Below are positions 63,805 to 64,000 of a stretch of 64,000 bases of DNA, in pieces (the first letter of the stretch is position 1; every line of letters begins with the position of its first letter). Both the position numbers and the translations under genes were made by a program. Under the pieces are notes generated by a model. The model ran no database searches and had not been told where the DNA came from. It worked only from the letters and a program-made list of their open reading frames with translations. This stretch comes from UBA2357 sp041916775 (GTDB taxonomy: Bacteria; Pseudomonadota; Gammaproteobacteria; Burkholderiales; Rhodocyclaceae). The stretch covers positions 124,001 to 188,000 of the forward strand of contig JAYRYZ010000005.1 of assembly GCA_041916775.1 (NCBI GenBank), given 5' to 3'.

Positions 63805-64000
63805 TCAACTCGGCCTCGCCTCAACGCCATCGATCAACCGCGCGACTTCGCCAAGGCCGCGCCGGTAGACATCGGCGAGTTCATCGAGGTGTGCGGCTTC
63901 GTCGGCAAGGGAGCCGGGCTTGTGGATCAGAAGGTTCGCGAGTTGCGGTTTCCCTCTCAGACGCTCGATCGCATACTGAAATGACCTGGCCTGCTTTCCC
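63805..64000 (-). CDS. C-terminal end of a QatC-like protein, cut by window edge
   Basis: The last 64 codons of a minus-strand gene, reading KQARSFQYAIERLRGKPQLA and onward to the stop at 63805. It ends five bases before the QatD-like ATG, so the two are one operon. The helical, basic-acidic tail agrees with the end of QueC-like QatC proteins in Qat operons, but no catalytic motif is inside the window, so the assignment rests mainly on its neighbour. Confidence 0.5.
   Translation of the reverse strand, partial: GKQARSFQYAIERLRGKPQLANLLIHKPGSLADEAAHLDELADVYRRGLGEVARLIDGVEARPS

Overview
The window is high-GC DNA of a betaproteobacterium, most likely a Rhodocyclales member of the Thauera/Azoarcus type. 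This is inferred from the gene families (PQQ synthesis, Na+-pumping NQR, TRAP transport, class I ribonucleotide reductase under a B12 riboswitch) and from codon usage, not from a marker gene. Most genes sit in tight operons with 4-bp ATGA overlaps.

Layout. 1-9.5 kb: the pqqABCDE operon (minus strand, cut off inside pqqE), a divergent prolyl aminopeptidase, a periplasmic-sensor GGDEF-EAL protein, and a TonB receptor resembling the PQQ importer PqqU/YncD. The pqqA upstream region and the receptor upstream region share an almost identical palindromic site. 9.5-17.5 kb: an initiator tRNA with promoter and terminator, a hipA remnant, an intact hipBA-type pair, and a coupled operon of three secreted proteins of unknown function. 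17.6-20.2 kb: a DnaQ-GIY-YIG nuclease fusion and AlkA. 20.4-26.9 kb: nqrABCDEF, nqrM and a CBS-domain gene, ended by a strong terminator. 27-43.7 kb: a Thr-Pro repeat protein with an exosortase-like sorting segment near its N-terminus, then a large surface-glycan gene set. That set has HAD-UbiA, GT2, Agl23-like, a GT-C/DUF2298 fusion, DUF2298, a flippase-like protein, an FAD oxidoreductase, GT4 and a methyltransferase. A Phd/ParE toxin-antitoxin pair split by a 143-bp MITE-like element lies between its two arms.

43.7-53.6 kb: an orphan HicA-like gene, a small coiled-coil protein, NudC, SbcDC, ChrA, hemerythrin, a lipocalin lipoprotein and a small membrane protein. The last two share a TTGTCC-N-GGACA palindrome. 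53.6-58.2 kb: nrdAB on the minus strand, preceded by tandem NrdR-like boxes, a cobalamin riboswitch and a hairpin that hides the nrdA ribosome-binding site. 58.2-62.8 kb: a LysE-type exporter, a DctPQM TRAP transporter and flavodoxin. 62.8 kb to the end: a guaA-3'-end-like attachment sequence, followed by genes that look like the distal part of a Qat anti-phage system (qatD, end of qatC). This is probably the edge of a genomic island.

The best leads for new biology are the shared pqq/receptor operator, the three-gene secreted operon, the polyprenyl-phosphate-type glycosylation cluster, the dual control of nrdAB, and the MITE inserted exactly at a toxin-antitoxin junction.
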